Shown here in pieces: positions 17,294-25,990 of a stretch of 44,725 nt of DNA; position 1 is the stretch's first letter, and each line of letters starts with the position of its first letter. A program made the position numbers and the translations under genes. The DNA comes from Bacteroidota bacterium. GTDB lineage: Bacteria; Bacteroidota; Bacteroidia; Flavobacteriales_D; Sanyastnellaceae. The stretch lies in contig JAQCFW010000016.1 in NCBI GenBank assembly GCA_027619225.1, positions 1-44,725 on the forward strand, written 5' to 3'. The notes beneath the pieces were generated by a model, which worked only from the letters and a program-made list of their open reading frames with translations, had not been told where the DNA came from and searched no databases.

Positions 17294-19548
17294 GATCTAA
17301 TTTTCAATAGTTTAACAGGGGCAACTCGACTGTGGTCCATTTGTAGGAAATAGACTCCAGGAGTCCATCCTGAAGTGTTAATGACATTGTCCGAGCCTTG
17401 CATCACTTGACGTCCAAACAGATCAATGACAGAGTAACTACCACTAGAATCAATGGTGAGACAATCTGTAAATGGATTCGGAGAAGCGGTGAAAACATTT
17501 ACCTCTTGATCGGCAATCACAGAAGTCATGTCATTTGAAGAGTTAAAGGTAGGAGTCAGCATTGTGAAATCTCCGATGCCATTGGGACTTCTTCCGTATG
17601 CAACATCTATATTTTGCATCAGATAGGATACGTCATCTATAAAAGTACTGTCCGCATTACTCATTGTGATGATTTCTCCAGCATTGGACAACTGGAAATT
17701 TGCGTGTTCCTCTCCTTGCCCCCCATCCTCATCAGCCCAAACAACATAGTATCCATTTGCGGGGATCACATGATTGGGCAAATCCCATTTCAACAAATTA
17801 GTAAGGTTGTCAGACAAATAAAGGTTGTTTGTAGAAATTGGAAAATCCGTCGTGTTATACAACTCAACCCAATCCTCAAAATTACCACTCGGGTCCGCCG
17901 CAACAGACACATTGTTGGACATGACCTCATTGATGACCAAATCGCCACTTGAGAGGTTCGAGTTCATATTGTAAAACTCATGCGCCGCTCTGGCTGGAGA
18001 AAACACACCCGAAGCATCGTTGTCTGCGTACAGATAATAATCGACAGAGTTGCTGCAACCTTCAATTTTACATCCATAGAGGCCATCCCCAGCACTCCCA
18101 TCATTGTGAGCACCATCATCAAACATTTCAACAGAAACAAATCTCTGGTTGTTGCCAAACCGATAGGACACCTGTGCATACGTTGCATCTGAAATTTGTG
18201 CATGAATCCAAACATCATTCCCTAAGAGTTGTGTTCCCTCTGAGTTATTTGAAATGTTAGAAATTTCAGGCTCTCCAGAATATCCCGGATAAGACGATAG
18301 GTATTCTGAACGCGCATCCATAAGCTGTGTTATGCCAGGACAAATTGAAGAAACCAACGATACTTGATCATAGATATTGGTCATAAAATCCTCATTCGAA
18401 TAGAATTTATTTGTATCGTTCAGGACATCCTGAAAGATCATTGCCTTGAGAGACTCTGCCCGCGTAGAATATTGTTGATTCTGAAAGTTTTCTTCCACAA
18501 TCGTACGAATATGTGCGAGGTACATTTTGCGGTTTCTCTCAGATTCAAAGAGGCTGGTCATCAGTGGCCGAGGCGCTACAGAGATAAAATTGTGGTGAAC
18601 AAGAGGATCCATGTTTTGGGCTTGATTAATATCAAAACCTCCATAGAAAAGTTGGGACGCATCTGTCAGCCTGAAACTCCCGAAAGACATGTTTAAATCC
18701 CAAATGATGGGATTAAACTGATTCGCCTGGTCCAAGTACATATAATAATTTTGGCCGTACCCGATATAAGAATCGAAATTTATCATGCTATAATTTAGAG
18801 CATGCATCCACAAAGTGCGGTCAACATTCAACACCTTCTCAATCTCCTCTGGGACTGTATTGAGCGTGTCAATGAGGTGATAAAGATTGCTCCAACCAAA
18901 GTCAGACTCAATGTCATAATATGGCATATAACTGGCACTGTCAGAACCGTGGGAATTGCTTAAATCAGAATTCAGACCACCTATTTGGATGTTTAGATCT
19001 TCGGGATTGCACTTAAAAAATGGGGAATACTTGCTGCCGAAATTTTCGATCAGGAACTCCTTATTGACAGCCTCTACATTTGTGTACAAACCCCATAAGA
19101 CACCATTGATATACAGATTCGCATAATTCGCATTCGATGCGGGCATGTACTTTCGACATACTTCGTAGGAGAGCACTTCTCTTAGAAATGAGGGGTCGTG
19201 GATGACGTTAGAAAGCTTAAGCTTGTCTATCCCCTCATGGTTTTGATCCTCAATGACATGGTCTAACTTAATGTTAAACGGATTCTTGATGTTATTTATA
19301 CTGACGGAGCTATATCCTTTATATCTCACGCCTACACTGTAATACGTGCTCCCATCTATGTGTAGGTTAGCTAAAATTCTACCTCCCTCACCTTGAATAT
19401 ATAAGCTGTCTAAAAGGTGGTCCCAATTTTCATCATAAAAATCTATGTGTATTTCTCGAACATTATCTGTCTCATAAAACGCGCTTTGAGAAAAAAACGA
19501 GGCTGAACAAAGACTTGTTACTATGAGAAAAATGTTTCGAATGAACAT
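17290..19548 (-). CDS. CotH kinase-like secreted protein with lamin-tail domain and T9SS domain
   Basis: A 752-residue exported protein (signal ending SFFSQS). Residues 25-400 match CotH-type protein kinases: the VRYKGYSS and KLKLSNVIHDPSFLREVLSYE region, YINGVLWGLYTNVEAV, and the metal-binding-type motif IIWDLNMSFG. A lamin-tail-domain-like module follows at about 530-655 (LVINEVMSNN, DWVELYN, YYVVWADE). A T9SS sorting domain begins near ASPNPFTD (about 675). CotH proteins phosphorylate Ser on secreted proteins in spores and pathogens; in Bacteroidota the target is unknown. Its start ATG directly abuts the stop codon of the preceding gene, and its stop overlaps the propeller gene, so all three are coupled. 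Confidence 0.9.
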   Translation of the reverse strand: MFIRNIFLIVTSLCSASFFSQSAFYETDNVREIHIDFYDENWDHLLDSLYIQGEGGRILANLHIDGSTYYSVGVRYKGYSSVSINNIKNPFNIKLDHVIEDQNHEGIDKLKLSNVIHDPSFLREVLSYEVCRKYMPASNANYANLYINGVLWGLYTNVEAVNKEFLIENFGSKYSPFFKCNPEDLNIQIGGLNSDLSNSHGSDSASYMPYYDIESDFGWSNLYHLIDTLNTVPEEIEKVLNVDRTLWMHALNYSMINFDSYIGYGQNYYMYLDQANQFNPIIWDLNMSFGSFRLTDASQLFYGGFDINQAQNMDPLVHHNFISVAPRPLMTSLFESERNRKMYLAHIRTIVEENFQNQQYSTRAESLKAMIFQDVLNDTNKFYSNEDFMTNIYDQVSLVSSICPGITQLMDARSEYLSSYPGYSGEPEISNISNNSEGTQLLGNDVWIHAQISDATYAQVSYRFGNNQRFVSVEMFDDGAHNDGSAGDGLYGCKIEGCSNSVDYYLYADNDASGVFSPARAAHEFYNMNSNLSSGDLVINEVMSNNVSVAADPSGNFEDWVELYNTTDFPISTNNLYLSDNLTNLLKWDLPNHVIPANGYYVVWADEDGGQGEEHANFQLSNAGEIITMSNADSTFIDDVSYLMQNIDVAYGRSPNGIGDFTMLTPTFNSSNDMTSVIADQEVNVFTASPNPFTDCLTIDSSGSYSVIDLFGRQVMQGSDNVINTSGWTPGVYFLQMDHSRVAPVKLLKIRS

Positions 19549-21113
19549 CTACCTTAAATAAGAAATCCTTTGAGAAATCATCTCCCCTTTGTGATTCGTG
19601 AAATTGATGAAATACATACCCTCAGAGTATCCTTCTAAATTAAATTGAATTCGCTTATTGTTATTGATCAATTCTCTATGAATTTCTACGCCAGTAATAT
19701 TTGTAACCGTGAATTCAACAGAGTTTTGACTTAATGCACTTAAATCAATATTTACAATTCCGTTTGTAGGGTTGGGATAGATGAGATATGATTCATCAAC
19801 TTCGCTGATAGAGGAAGTGAAGCAAGAACTCGTAGCAGAATTTACAAATGACTCTAGAGCGATGACTCCGGGGTGGTCACACTCATATCTAAATCCTTTT
19901 TGTGTTTGGGAATTGTATGGACCCCAAATGATGTCTCCATCAGAATTTACTTCATACATTACCCCTGCACCTCCCTGACCAGATGAAGCATTCACATAGA
20001 TATTTCCATTAGACATTCTGTCAGAAGAAGATTGACCGCTGGCTGAGAATGCACACGCATACCTGGTAGTGTATGAAGAAGGGCCGTAGGCTTCTCCAGG
20101 GTTCAGTGTGTAGGTTCCTGTCTCTGCGTCGAAAGGTGTCTCAATACCGTCAATCGCAGATTGATTGTTGCTTACACCGCTGTTGTTGAAAATCTGTAAG
20201 TAACCGCCGTTTGGTCTGCCGTAATCCACCTCACGTCGTGCACGGCATTCGGAATGGTCTGAGCTGCTGACATGCCATAGTTTGAGGGGTTTCCCCATCG
20301 GTATAAAATATCTCCGCCCATTCCAGAATTGCCACCCATGTGTGACGCAGCTTCTTCTGTCGTTGTACTGTGGTCAATGATGTAAATCTCAGATGCAAAG
20401 CGTGAAGAAAAACAAATTTGGTCTAAATCTTCATTGTAATCTACGCCATTCACGTGAAACCAATCTCCTCCATCAGGTCCACCACCAGGTCCGCCCATTT
20501 CCTGAATCATGTTGATATTTATAAGTTCAGGATTAGCAGACATGTCAGACGTATAATTGGGAATCGAAGAATCTGTATCTTGACACAAGTGATCCCAAAT
20601 ATGCCATTCCCAAACGATGGAAGCTCCACCATTTCCATCTGGAGCCAATTCAACAAAATGAGTAGGCCACTTGTCAGAATCAGTATTGTCGTATCCCGCA
20701 GCATTAATTTCTGCAACTGTTTTCACTTCCCAAGCTGTCAGCAGAACATTGTCTCCCACCAAGGTCAAATCGTGGTGACTGAGGTGATCTGAGTTGGAAT
20801 AGATATAATCCCAAACGATATTTCCAGAAGGATCAATTTCTTGCACTCTGCCAGCTTCAGCCGCACCATCCAATTGATTGTTGTTGTTTTTCGTTCCACG
20901 GACTAGATTTCCATTGTCCTTCAATTGAACCGTGTAATTGCACTCTGTGGACAGATTCCATGTGTGGGCAATATTCTGATTTTCATCAATTAAATAAGTT
21001 GTATTCGAACCCTGTGAATTGTAGAGAGCAAATCCTTCAAAAGATTGACTAAAAGTTATCATTGAAATTAAAAAAAAAACAACTCCGAGTAAAATATTTT
21101 TCATATTTTTCAT
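19549..21113 (-). pseudogene. Arylsulfotransferase (ASST)-like T9SS protein, frameshifted
   Basis: Two overlapping frames make one gene. The upstream frame (start 21113, stop near 20172) gives a signal peptide (ITFSQS), NTTYLIDENQNIAHTW and reads normally to NAVHDVRWI. The downstream frame then continues with GRPNGGYLQIFNN, an expected next block of the ASST family, and ends in a T9SS sorting domain (IYPNPTNGIVNIDL... ISYLR). The break lies at about 20220-20225; adding one base after ATT restores the reading. Family members transfer sulfate between phenols or act as secreted beta-propeller proteins; the HDV His is in place. The defect may be a real mutation or a sequencing error, because both halves look conserved. 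The stop abuts the CotH start. Confidence 0.8.
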
Positions 21114-21226
21114 TTTTTATTGGCAAGGCAAGCTAGCAATGATTCGCGGAAACGCCATTAAAATTAAGTTAAATTATTGCGTCAGTTTTATAGATTACTA
21201 TATCTATGTTTTCTTGGAAAAATACA

Positions 21227-21484
21227 TTAATTCTGAACATCGTGCATCATGGCCGATCCTACAGAACTAAAAGAATTCCCACTGGTAGAATTCCCGAGGG
21301 ACTCCTCTAGTCCCCACATGACGACAGACTCCTCCCCTGTAGAAGTCTCCCACATAATCCTTATCGAATTTGGGGCGGCGTCTTGAAGGTAAGGTTGGAC
21401 AACGAAGGTTTGGGCTTGGGTGTTTGTTGCCATCAACATTAAAGATGTGACAACGAAAAATAGGATGTTGAGAAGCTGTTTCAT
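21227..21484 (-). pseudogene. Truncated purple acid phosphatase / metallophosphatase N-terminal fragment
   Basis: Only 85 residues: a signal peptide (ending TNTQAQ) and a fibronectin III-like stretch, VVQPYLQDAAPNSIRIMWET plus EESVVMWG, which typifies the N-terminal domain of secreted purple acid phosphatases. The frame stops after HDVQN, just where the domain normally continues; the metallophosphatase catalytic domain is absent and the next 110 bases are non-coding and A/T-rich. ATG at 21484 is preferred over the in-frame TTG nine bases upstream. A 3' deletion is inferred. A TATATTTG box (good -7 match) lies just before the start, so it may still be transcribed. Confidence 0.65.
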
Positions 21485-21518
21485 GGTCACCAAATATATA
21501 TTCTAAATGGGTGGAAGA

Positions 21519-21965
21519 TTACTTTTTTAACCAACCGATAAGCAGAGCTCTTTGTTCGTCGCTCAACCTCGATTCTGTGTGAATGATTTTATATGTTAAA
21601 ATCGGCATCCACTTCTTATCTATCATATTCGCACTCTTGACTTTTAAAGAATCACTTTCCTCAGGAGAGTATCTGTCCCATTCCGAAAAGTTTAATTTAC
21701 CTCTGCCATTATCTATGTGCCCCTTTAACCACCAACTCACGGGGGCTATATTGCTGTACCAAGGGTAAGTTGTCAGGTTAGAATGACAATCGTAGCAAGA
21801 TGCTTGCATTAATTCGGCCACCTCCTTTGGAGCTTGTTCAATCATCAAGAAGTCTGCTTCGGGATTAATTTCAATCGGAGATTTATCGATGACCACAAAC
21901 TGAATGAGTGCAAATACAACAAGAAAAGCGATGCGTAAATTGCGTTTGGTAAATTTTTGAAGCAT
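21519..21965 (-). CDS. Heme-binding domain protein (single CxxCH)
   Basis: A 148-residue protein with an N-terminal membrane anchor or uncleaved signal (about 10-27). Its CxxCH heme site is in ASCYDCHSNLTTYPWYS (about residues 55-71), followed by NIAPVSWWLKGHI. This is the pattern of the Haem_bd family common in Bacteroidota. The terminal part (MPILTYKIIHTESRLSDEQR ... IGWLKK) also matches. It is probably periplasmic, with heme attached by the CcsBA system encoded at 5794. The electron partner is unknown. The gene lies in the same direction as its neighbours but with 34-60 base gaps. Confidence 0.87.
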   Translation of the reverse strand: MLQKFTKRNLRIAFLVVFALIQFVVIDKSPIEINPEADFLMIEQAPKEVAELMQASCYDCHSNLTTYPWYSNIAPVSWWLKGHIDNGRGKLNFSEWDRYSPEESDSLKVKSANMIDKKWMPILTYKIIHTESRLSDEQRALLIGWLKK

Positions 21966-22025
21966 CTGAATATATGATGTTTTTATTATTTCCGTGAAGA
22001 TACCTCAACAGCTACTATTCGCTAA

Positions 22026-22667
22026 TTATACAAATACATATTTCACGATCATGATGTAATGAAACAAGCTACCTGCCATCACAAACAAATGCCAAATAAA
22101 GTGTGAAAACTTGATCCTTGTATCAATCAAGTAAAAAACAATACCCACAGTATATGAAATACCTCCCGCCAGCAAAAGAGTTAAAGCCACACTGGGAATA
22201 GCATCCACAAGGTCCTGCCATCTAATCACAATCATCCATCCCATCACAGCATACATCAGAGTTGAAATTAAATCGAATTTTCCAGTATAAAATATTTTTA
22301 TTACCAAACCGATGAATGCGATCGTCCACTGTACTCCGAAAATCACCCAGCCAGTTGTTCCACCTATAGAAACTAAGAGAACAGGTGTATACGTGCCCGC
22401 TATGAGTAGATATATCCCACAATGGTCAAGTATCTGAAATACTTTCTTTGTCTTTTCATTTCTTGCTCCATGGTATATCGTTGAGAAAGTATATAGTAAA
22501 ACCAGACTTACACCAAAAACTATGGCACTAAAAAGCGTGAACCTCAGCTCTGAAGAATTTCCAAGCATCACCAATAACACAAAACCCACTGTTGAAGCCA
22601 AAGCAGCAATTCCATGAGAGATGGTATTAAACCATTCTTCTGTATTTGTTTGAAGCCTTCGTTTCAT
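22026..22667 (-). CDS. Hemolysin III / PAQR family membrane protein
   Basis: A 213-residue protein with seven hydrophobic segments. Family marks are EWFNTISHGIAALAS near the start, STIYHGA (about 60-67), LDHCGIYLLIAGTYTPVLL, and a final HFIWHLFVMAGSLFHY with His residues that bind zinc in PAQR receptors. Bacterial members are often annotated as hemolysin III, but the true function is unclear; lipid hydrolase activity is suspected for PAQR relatives. It stands alone, followed by the heme-binding protein gene 60 bases on. Confidence 0.9.
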   Translation of the reverse strand: MKRRLQTNTEEWFNTISHGIAALASTVGFVLLVMLGNSSELRFTLFSAIVFGVSLVLLYTFSTIYHGARNEKTKKVFQILDHCGIYLLIAGTYTPVLLVSIGGTTGWVIFGVQWTIAFIGLVIKIFYTGKFDLISTLMYAVMGWMIVIRWQDLVDAIPSVALTLLLAGGISYTVGIVFYLIDTRIKFSHFIWHLFVMAGSLFHYIMIVKYVFV

Positions 22668-22915
22668 TTCGTGCCTATATTTTATTTATTTGCAAAGTAA
22701 TGAATCCAAAATGAAACGAAGACATTAAAATAAATTGGGCTAAGCGAGCTTCATATTTATTTTAAATAAGAGAGGTTATAAATCGAAACAATCTTTAAAT
22801 TTGTTCCTATCTTCGAGAAATTTATATGAGAGATTTTCAATTTGGATTTGACCCGCATACACCCTGAATTACAATCCTGAAGATAAATTTAACCTCTTTT
22901 ATAAATGAAATAACC

Positions 22916-22947
22916 CTCTACATTAGAGATGTTCTAAATATGTAGAG
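22916..22947 (+). promoter_or_regulatory. Bulged hairpin in the leader of the exchanger gene
   Basis: CTCTACAT at 22916-22923 pairs with ATGTAGAG at 22940-22947, and inside it TAGA at 22924-22927 pairs with TCTA at 22933-22936, leaving a 5-base loop and a 3-base bulge. It ends 17 bases before the ATG. It could be an operator or a translational control hairpin; no known riboswitch was recognised. The preceding 250 bases (22668-22915) are A/T-rich without a gene. Confidence 0.4.
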
Positions 22948-22964
22948 AATCCACATTGACACCT

Positions 22965-23954
22965 ATGACAATCTTATTATTATTTATATGTGTAGCAGTT
23001 ATCAGCTATGTTATTTGGATCTCAAGCAAAGGCATTTCTGGAGCCGCAGATATGTGGGGGTGTGGTTGGAGTCCTGGCGTAAGAGGGGCCACAATAAATG
23101 CTGTCGCAAGCTCTCTTCCAGAACTCCTTACTACTGTTGTGTTTCTTGTCATATTGGGTGAGTCAGAGGGTTTTGTTTCCGGAATGTCTACTGTTGCAGG
23201 GTCCGCTGTCTTTAATGCATTCGTCATTCCAGGAGCAATGATCTTAACGGTTTTTTACAAAAACAGGACGGCTTTGAAAAATCATGATAGGAGGCTCGTC
23301 CTTCGTGATTGCCTTTGGCTTCTATTTACCCAAGCCGTAATCTACTTCATCATACGTTCTGGCTACTTTTCCTTTTTGCATGGAGCCCTTCTAATGTTTA
23401 TTTATGCACTGTACATTCTTATGATATTTAAGAGCAACAATGAGTCTAATGACGAAGATTGTTACTTCACTCCAGCAACTAGAAAATCCCTAAACACTAA
23501 ATTCATATTTGGTCTAATTGGCGTCGGAGCGGGATGCTTCTTTCTTGTTGAGCTTTGCGTTAAATTGGGGAATGAATTTAACTTAGGAGTGCCTGTTATG
23601 GCTCTTGTCATAGCCGCAGCAGCCACAAGCATACCAGACATGTTTCTTAGTATTACTGATGCAGGAAAAGGCAAAACTGATGACGCAATCTCAAATGCCT
23701 ATGGGAGTAATATATTTGATGTTTGCATCGCCATTGGCCTCCCATTATTTATATATGGCTTATTGAAAGGAGATATTTTTCTTGGTGATGCCATGGTAGA
23801 TTCTCTGAGCACAATTTGGCTTGTCTTAATGGGAATGACCATCGTATCACTTGTTGTTATTTACTTTTCTCGCTCATTAAACATCCTTCAGTCCATCATC
23901 CTTATCTCCTGCTACCTTATTTTCGTAGGTCTTGTTGTATATATTGATTTATAA
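22965..23954 (+). CDS. Sodium/calcium exchanger (CaCA) family membrane protein
   Basis: A 329-residue protein with about ten hydrophobic segments and the two inverted alpha repeats of CaCA exchangers. Alpha-1 is GATINAVASSLPELLTTVVF with GSAVFNAFVIPG. Alpha-2 is AAAATSIPDMFLSI with AYGSNIFDVCIAIGLP. The usual Glu of alpha-2 (SIPE) is Asp here, while alpha-1 keeps SLPE; the common GTS of alpha-1 is ASS. These changes affect ion-coordinating positions, so ion selectivity may differ from standard Na+/Ca2+ exchange. ATG at 22965 is chosen; an in-frame TTG at 22956 is an alternative. A short hydrophilic acidic loop (KSNNESNDEDC) separates the halves. Confidence 0.82.
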   Translation: MTILLLFICVAVISYVIWISSKGISGAADMWGCGWSPGVRGATINAVASSLPELLTTVVFLVILGESEGFVSGMSTVAGSAVFNAFVIPGAMILTVFYKNRTALKNHDRRLVLRDCLWLLFTQAVIYFIIRSGYFSFLHGALLMFIYALYILMIFKSNNESNDEDCYFTPATRKSLNTKFIFGLIGVGAGCFFLVELCVKLGNEFNLGVPVMALVIAAAATSIPDMFLSITDAGKGKTDDAISNAYGSNIFDVCIAIGLPLFIYGLLKGDIFLGDAMVDSLSTIWLVLMGMTIVSLVVIYFSRSLNILQSIILISCYLIFVGLVVYIDL

Positions 23955-24058
23955 AATCCTTAATGTAAACATTGAACAATGGGGCCAAAAAGTAAAAAAA
24001 GAAGTTCCTGGCTTTCAGATCATTTTGTATGACAATGGTAGTAGGGAGAAGATCTATT

Positions 24059-24080
24059 CTCGAGGGGGCTCGAGGGGGCT
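24059..24080. repeat. Tandem 10-bp repeat CTCGAGGGGG
   Basis: CTCGAGGGGG occurs twice head to tail (24059-24068 and 24069-24078) plus two more bases. It is a G-rich patch in A/T-rich sequence between convergent genes. GAAGTTC at 24001-24007 and GAACTTC at 24092-24098 form an inverted repeat around it. Confidence 0.5.
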
Positions 24081-24116
24081 ATTGAAACCTAGAACTTCCG
24101 AAAACGAGTGAAATGG

Positions 24117-25139
24117 TTACTCCGTAAAAAATCGTTTTTCTGTAGTTCCGTCTGAAAATATGTAAAAGAGAATCTGATTTCTCACCTCCCTCGCATCTCT
24201 TCCAAGGACATCTACGATCTTAATGAGTGTTCTCTCATTATTGATTTCAACCACATCGTTTACTTCAGCATTTAGGCTACCGTTGATATCGAATCGCATA
24301 AAGAACTTCCAAACTTCAATACTGGCGCTTATATCCATATTCCCCCAAGCGCCAGGCCAATCGTGCCCCCCTCCTGTTACTTTAATATGCTCGGTTGTAA
24401 CGTTGTTGTCTCCTGAATTCCAGAGGTAGTGTTCTGCCGTAGAGAAGTCATAAGGTGATATGTCTTCAAACTGTGTAACTACCGCTTCTGTGTCACAGTT
24501 GTTGTAATTGATCCAGTAATCTAGAACGTCAGGGATCGATTCCGACCAGCCAGCACCTCCTTCGTAAGGAACCGTTCCATCAGTTGTGCCATGGATTTGT
24601 AACACTGGAGTGGGGTGGTCTGGATTGCACTCGTCATACGTTGCTGGCGTCATAGAGCCCGTTACAGAAGCTATAGCAGCTATCTTGGAACTAATTTGGC
24701 ACGCAAGAAGGAAGCTCATATACCCTCCGTTAGACATCCCAGTACTGTAGACTCTGTCAGGGTTAATACTGTAGTTACTTGAAATCTCATCTATCAAAGT
24801 TTCGAGGAAACCCACATCATCGATTGGACTACCGGCTGTGAAACCTCCTACATTCCAATGAGTAGCACCTAGATAGGTCGTGCCCAGAGGATACACAACG
24901 ATGAAGTTCGCTGTGTCAGCAATAGAGTTAAATCCCGTATATAGCAAATTAAAATCGTTGTTAGAAGTGTACCCATGAAGGCTGAACATGAGAGGTACTG
25001 GAGTATCCGCGTTGTACCCTGGTGGGATATGAATCGTATATTCACGGGTGAGACCATCGTGATCTAAAGTCTCATACAAAGTTTCTTGAGAGAAAATGAG
25101 TAACGGAGCAAACAGGAGGAGGAGTAAAGTGTATTTCAT
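24117..25139 (-). CDS. Secreted PHB depolymerase / feruloyl esterase-type hydrolase with T9SS-like C-terminus
   Basis: A 340-residue alpha/beta hydrolase. ATG at 25139-25137 is chosen because a signal peptide (LLLLLFAPLLIFSQ) follows at once; the frame extends 14 codons further up without meaning. The fold is marked by the oxyanion region SLHGYTSN, the nucleophile Ser136 in GMSNGGYMS, HWNVGG, and the catalytic His in GGGHDWPG. Such enzymes (LpqC / esterase_phb) cleave polyhydroxybutyrate, feruloyl or acetyl esters. The end (IKIVDVLGRDAREV ... RFFTE) resembles the last strands of a T9SS sorting domain. A TACCTTTG box at 25155-25148 is a plausible -7 element. Confidence 0.87.
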   Translation of the reverse strand: MKYTLLLLLFAPLLIFSQETLYETLDHDGLTREYTIHIPPGYNADTPVPLMFSLHGYTSNNDFNLLYTGFNSIADTANFIVVYPLGTTYLGATHWNVGGFTAGSPIDDVGFLETLIDEISSNYSINPDRVYSTGMSNGGYMSFLLACQISSKIAAIASVTGSMTPATYDECNPDHPTPVLQIHGTTDGTVPYEGGAGWSESIPDVLDYWINYNNCDTEAVVTQFEDISPYDFSTAEHYLWNSGDNNVTTEHIKVTGGGHDWPGAWGNMDISASIEVWKFFMRFDINGSLNAEVNDVVEINNERTLIKIVDVLGRDAREVRNQILFYIFSDGTTEKRFFTE

Positions 25140-25201
25140 ATGGTGCGCAAAGGTAGAAAAAATTAAATGATCATCTCGCACTAGTTAAAGGCAAACGTTG
25201 A

Positions 25202-25396
25202 TGCATTTTTTGTGATGAGGATTCTTTGAGTGACACCTTCTCTATACCTTTTTGGGCTGCTCGACTTTCAAAGAAAAATCTACAGACTTTACAACTTTCT
25301 ATAAGAGGCGGGGAAATATCCTGTAGGCAAAATTCAGACCGTGTAATTGTTGGTGGTAAAGCCGTTACCTATTCTAGTGGAGAGATTTATATTTAA
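25202..25396 (+). pseudogene. C-terminal remnant of a PhzF-family isomerase
   Basis: A frame open from 25202 to the stop at 25394-25396 without a start codon reads (in parts) FSIPFWAARLSKKNLQTLQ, then LSIRGGEISCRQ, then DRVIVGGKAVTYSSGEIYI. This matches the end of PhzF-like proteins (PhzC-PhzF, YddE family), which finish with an RGGE...C, a DRV/I-I-GGKAVTY and a GEI block. A preceding DED may be the remains of the conserved DEDPVTGSAH motif, here degraded to DEDSLSDT. The N-terminal three quarters are gone. It is on the opposite strand to both neighbours. Family identification is by eye. Confidence 0.65.
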
Positions 25397-25407
25397 AGAG
25401 AACTCAT

Positions 25408-25965
25408 TTACTTAAACCATTCAATTTTTTCATGAACATCTTTTCTCCTTAGATTTCTTTTAGGTTTTGAATCATGCACTCCGAGGTAGAAAAAGCCCAG
25501 GCATCTTTCATTCTTTTTAAGCGATAAAAAATTGTTGAGTTGATGTACATACTTCGGAGTACTCCAATAACCACCTATGTTACTGTCAACACATGAAATC
25601 CATATGTTTTGGACTGACATGGCTGTTGCAGCGATCTCCTCCCATTCTGGAACTATGTTTTGAAGGTTTCTATGCATACAAACACAAATTATGTGGCTTG
25701 ACTGATTAAAATTATATTCTAATTTTGTTTTTTTCTCCACCGTAAAATCATCATTTAATTTTATAAATTCAGATAGCAATTTCATTTTAGAAGATTTGCT
25801 GAAGATTTTAAAAAGCCAGGGTTGAGTCAGCCTATGGGTTGGCGCATGATTTGCATTTTCAAGAATTTGGAGTACGATGTCATCCTCGATTTCACACCCA
25901 TTAAAATCGATTGGATAAACCGATTGACGTGATTTAATAATTCGAGAAACCTCTTTGTTGATCAT
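25408..25965 (-). CDS. Nitroreductase family protein
   Basis: A 185-residue FMN-dependent oxidoreductase. The N-terminal RQS (residues 13-15) and the NHAPTHRLTQPW motif bind FMN in this family, and IAATAMSVQNIWISCVDSNIGGYWST and the final LGFFYLGV fit the nfnB/NOX fold. It most resembles small nitroreductases that reduce nitroaromatics or flavin analogues. The substrate is not known. It is separated from the next upstream gene (25991) by only 25 bases and probably shares its transcript. Confidence 0.88.
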   Translation of the reverse strand: MINKEVSRIIKSRQSVYPIDFNGCEIEDDIVLQILENANHAPTHRLTQPWLFKIFSKSSKMKLLSEFIKLNDDFTVEKKTKLEYNFNQSSHIICVCMHRNLQNIVPEWEEIAATAMSVQNIWISCVDSNIGGYWSTPKYVHQLNNFLSLKKNERCLGFFYLGVHDSKPKRNLRRKDVHEKIEWFK

Positions 25966-25990
25966 AGACTTGAAACTATTTCAAATTTAA

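Noticed and set aside
17614-18696. Several plus-strand frames of 70-112 aa opposite the CotH gene
   Set aside because: Antisense shadows of a long conserved coding region, with unusual Cys/His-rich composition.
23928-24116. Start-less open frame reading through the exchanger end (NIEQWGQKVKKEVPGFQII...)
   Set aside because: It looks protein-like over a short stretch, but I recognise no family, and it contains the tandem repeat; kept as unexplained rather than called a gene.
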